NCBI RefSeq assembly: GCF_021531665.1
Contig: NZ_JADYUH010000029.1
Coordinates: 1-32,415 of the forward strand
DNA: 32,415 bases
Reading direction: 5' to 3'
Source of the DNA: Prevotellamassilia timonensis
GTDB taxonomy: Bacteria; Bacteroidota; Bacteroidia; Bacteroidales; Bacteroidaceae
Shown: positions 31,112-32,415 of the stretch, piece after piece
Layout of the letters: every line of letters starts with the position of its first letter
How positions within the stretch are numbered: position 1 is the stretch's first letter
The notes under the pieces: model-generated
What the model was told of the DNA's origin: nothing
The model's input: only the letters and a program-made list of their open reading frames with translations
Databases searched by the model: none
Position numbers and translations under genes: made by a program

Positions 31112-32023
31112 TTATTTCACCATCACTTTGCGCGAACTGCCGTCGGCGTAGCGCTTGACGACGATGCCGCGTGGCTTGCCGCTGAGTTTTTTCCCGCTCA
31201 GGTCGTAGCAACCCACCACAGCGGGAGCATCCTTTTCCAGTTTCAGGTCGTCAATTCCCGCTTCCATGACCACAACTTCGTAGGCATTCCAAGGCGTTTT
31301 TGCCTGATAGCGCGTCTTGGCGTCTTCATCCACCACATAGACAGTCTCCATGGGCGTGTTGTAAAAAATCTTGTCGCCGGCGGAGGGAGGCGTCGTCGGG
31401 AGCATGATGAGGGAGGTCAAAGCGCTGCAGCCTTCGAAGCATGCATAACCCACATTTGTGACGGACGAGGGAATGGTGATGGAGGACAGACCCGTGCAAA
31501 AGCTTAAGCAATAGGTACCAAGGCTTGTGACGGTTTGGGGAATGGAGATGGAGGTAAGACTGCTGCAGTATGCCAAACAATAATCTCCCCAACTTGTGAC
31601 GGATTCGGGAATGGTGATGGAGGTCACGTTGTTGCAATTTCTGAAACAGGAACTACCCAAACTCGTGACGGACGAGGGAACGGTGATGGAGGTTAGACCG
31701 GTGCAGTTGTAGAAGCAAAAGGTGTCCAGACTCGTGACGGTGTTTGGAATGGAGATGGAGGTCATGGCGCTGCAACCTCTGAAACAAGAATAACCCAGAC
31801 TTGTGACGGAATAGGTCGTGCCACCCACGGTTATGCTCTCCGGAATCACAACATCTCCGGCGTACTCATTGGTAAAAGTGTTATACTTTTCCCCTTTAAA
31901 GGTCACTGTGGCTGTTTTGTTCCACGAAGTCAGATTGTAGAAGATTCCGTCAATCTCCGCATCATGTCCCCAAGCGGTGTGGAATCCCAAGAAAAGAACG
32001 AGGAATAGAAATGACTTTCTCAT
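31112..32023 (-). CDS. BspA-like leucine-rich-repeat surface protein
   Basis: The 303-residue protein starts at the ATG at 32023 with a signal peptide (MRKSFLFLVLFLGFHTAWG); the longer frame to 32110 puts 29 odd residues before it. Residues about 73-210 hold six 23-residue LRR_5 repeats beginning VTSLG or a variant, at 73, 96, 119, 142, 165 and 188. Each contains a CxxxC pair (for example CFRGC) and a TSISIP strand. BspA-type proteins bind host or bacterial surfaces. The tail VGCYDLSGKKLSGKPRG plus VVKRYADGSSRKVMVK is the kind of C-terminal domain seen on exported Prevotella proteins and may be a sorting signal. That would fit the porX gene in this window, though type IX sorting is inference. 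Confidence 0.9.
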   Translation of the reverse strand: MRKSFLFLVLFLGFHTAWGHDAEIDGIFYNLTSWNKTATVTFKGEKYNTFTNEYAGDVVIPESITVGGTTYSVTSLGYSCFRGCSAMTSISIPNTVTSLDTFCFYNCTGLTSITVPSSVTSLGSSCFRNCNNVTSITIPESVTSWGDYCLAYCSSLTSISIPQTVTSLGTYCLSFCTGLSSITIPSSVTNVGYACFEGCSALTSLIMLPTTPPSAGDKIFYNTPMETVYVVDEDAKTRYQAKTPWNAYEVVVMEAGIDDLKLEKDAPAVVGCYDLSGKKLSGKPRGIVVKRYADGSSRKVMVK

Positions 32024-32202
32024 GTGGTTAAAAGCGTGCAATCTTTCATCATCGCGAGGCAAGTGGTGGCAAAAGACGCTGCGCGTAATACTGTTTTGAA
32101 GGTGAAACATGGCATTCTGACGGTTGTCGGCGTGCGGAGAAATGAATGCGTGTTCATCCGCCGGAGGGGACAGGCAAGCCGTTGCGCTTTGTGTGTCCCG
32201 TG

Positions 32203-32210
32203 CAAAAGTA
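32203..32210 (-). promoter_or_regulatory. -7 box TACTTTTG before LRR gene
   Basis: TACTTTTG followed by CACGG on the minus strand is an exact TAnnTTTG match. It would give a leader of about 170 bases before the ATG at 32023. That leader shows nothing else recognisable. Confidence 0.55.
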
Positions 32211-32250
32211 ACAGAAAATCATGAAATGCTTCCGCAGAGTTTAAAAAAGA

Positions 32251-32263
32251 TTATTGCTGTCCG
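32251..32263 (+). repeat. TTATTGCTGTCCG word, copy 2
   Basis: This is identical to 16255-16267. Here the word lies inside the inverted pair AGAGTTT (about 32237-32243) and AAACTCT (about 32267-32273). Both copies thus sit between short, unrelated inverted arms. Confidence 0.5.
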
Positions 32264-32292
32264 CTAAAACTCTAAAGCGCACAATTTATCAT

Positions 32293-32330
32293 CCCGGAGC
32301 CCTCATAAATAGGACTTCGGGGTTTTCTTT
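32293..32330 (+). terminator. Terminator-like hairpin, no visible upstream gene
   Basis: CCCGGAGCCCT (32293-32303) pairs with AGGACTTCGGG (32311-32321) at ten of eleven positions around CATAAAT, followed by TTTTCTTT. It points along the plus strand, but the only nearby gene is on the minus strand. It could end a short unannotated RNA from 32210-32290, or be an attenuator for a gene beyond the right edge. The remaining bases to 32415 show only a -7-like CATCTTTG at 32395-32402. Confidence 0.6.
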
Positions 32331-32415
32331 CCCAAAAGTAAGCCCCCTAATCAAACAGGCTCGGTTCTGGAGGCGTTTCCTTTGCGTTTTGAACCATCTT
32401 TGCCCAATCCCTTTC

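Overview
The window looks like a chromosomal segment of a Bacteroidota bacterium, most likely Prevotella-like (Bacteroidales). The evidence is a PorX-type response regulator with a PglZ domain, an SDR-type threonine dehydrogenase paired with glycine C-acetyltransferase, a BspA-like leucine-rich-repeat surface protein with a Prevotella-style C-terminal tail, a peptidase-M56/BlaI/thioredoxin/outer-membrane-barrel cluster, and repeated matches to the Bacteroidota -7 promoter box TAnnTTTG with no clear Shine-Dalgarno sequences. The genus assignment is inference, because no marker gene was searched.

Layout. 1-600: intergenic DNA with nested inverted repeats, a promoter, tRNA-Leu(UAG) and its terminator. 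601-7458 (minus): porX, an octamer satellite just upstream of porX, a PAPS-type sulfotransferase, priA and an RluA-family pseudouridine synthase. 7768-8850 (plus): a membrane acyltransferase, then about 900 bp of repeat-rich non-coding DNA. 9766-10776 (minus): asd. 11055-13465 (plus): a second octamer satellite running up to the GTG start of a CPA2-type cation/proton antiporter. 13637-16009: divergent kbl and threonine dehydrogenase, the two steps from threonine to glycine plus acetyl-CoA. 16010-16363: hairpins and a 28-bp tandem repeat. 16364-20258 (minus): a CYTH protein, a 47-residue membrane protein, prfB without the usual frameshift, and a long-chain acyl-CoA synthetase. 20259-21123: non-coding DNA with a 141-bp interrupted palindrome. 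21124-23219 (plus): argE-like deacylase overlapping a second acyltransferase. 23178-23528 (minus): the N-terminal third of a RhuM-family gene. 23751-30722 (plus): M56/BlaR1-like protease, TlpA-like thioredoxin lipoprotein or secreted protein, BlaI-like repressor and a large outer-membrane beta-barrel protein. 30738-31057: twelve 22-bp hairpin repeats and a terminator. 31112-32023 (minus): the LRR surface protein. The right end holds a terminator-like hairpin with no visible gene.

Most genes are housekeeping or metabolic. The unusual part is the intergenic DNA. It holds two related octamer arrays, both in the same orientation and both directly abutting a start codon; four diverged copies of a roughly 75-bp dispersed element (6517, 7674, 18340, 20482); a 28-bp array; a 22-bp hairpin array; a giant palindrome; and a region with two mutually exclusive hairpins. 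I found no CRISPR array, no complete insertion sequence and no recognisable new multi-gene defence system. The strongest candidates for undescribed biology are the octamer arrays and the dispersed element.
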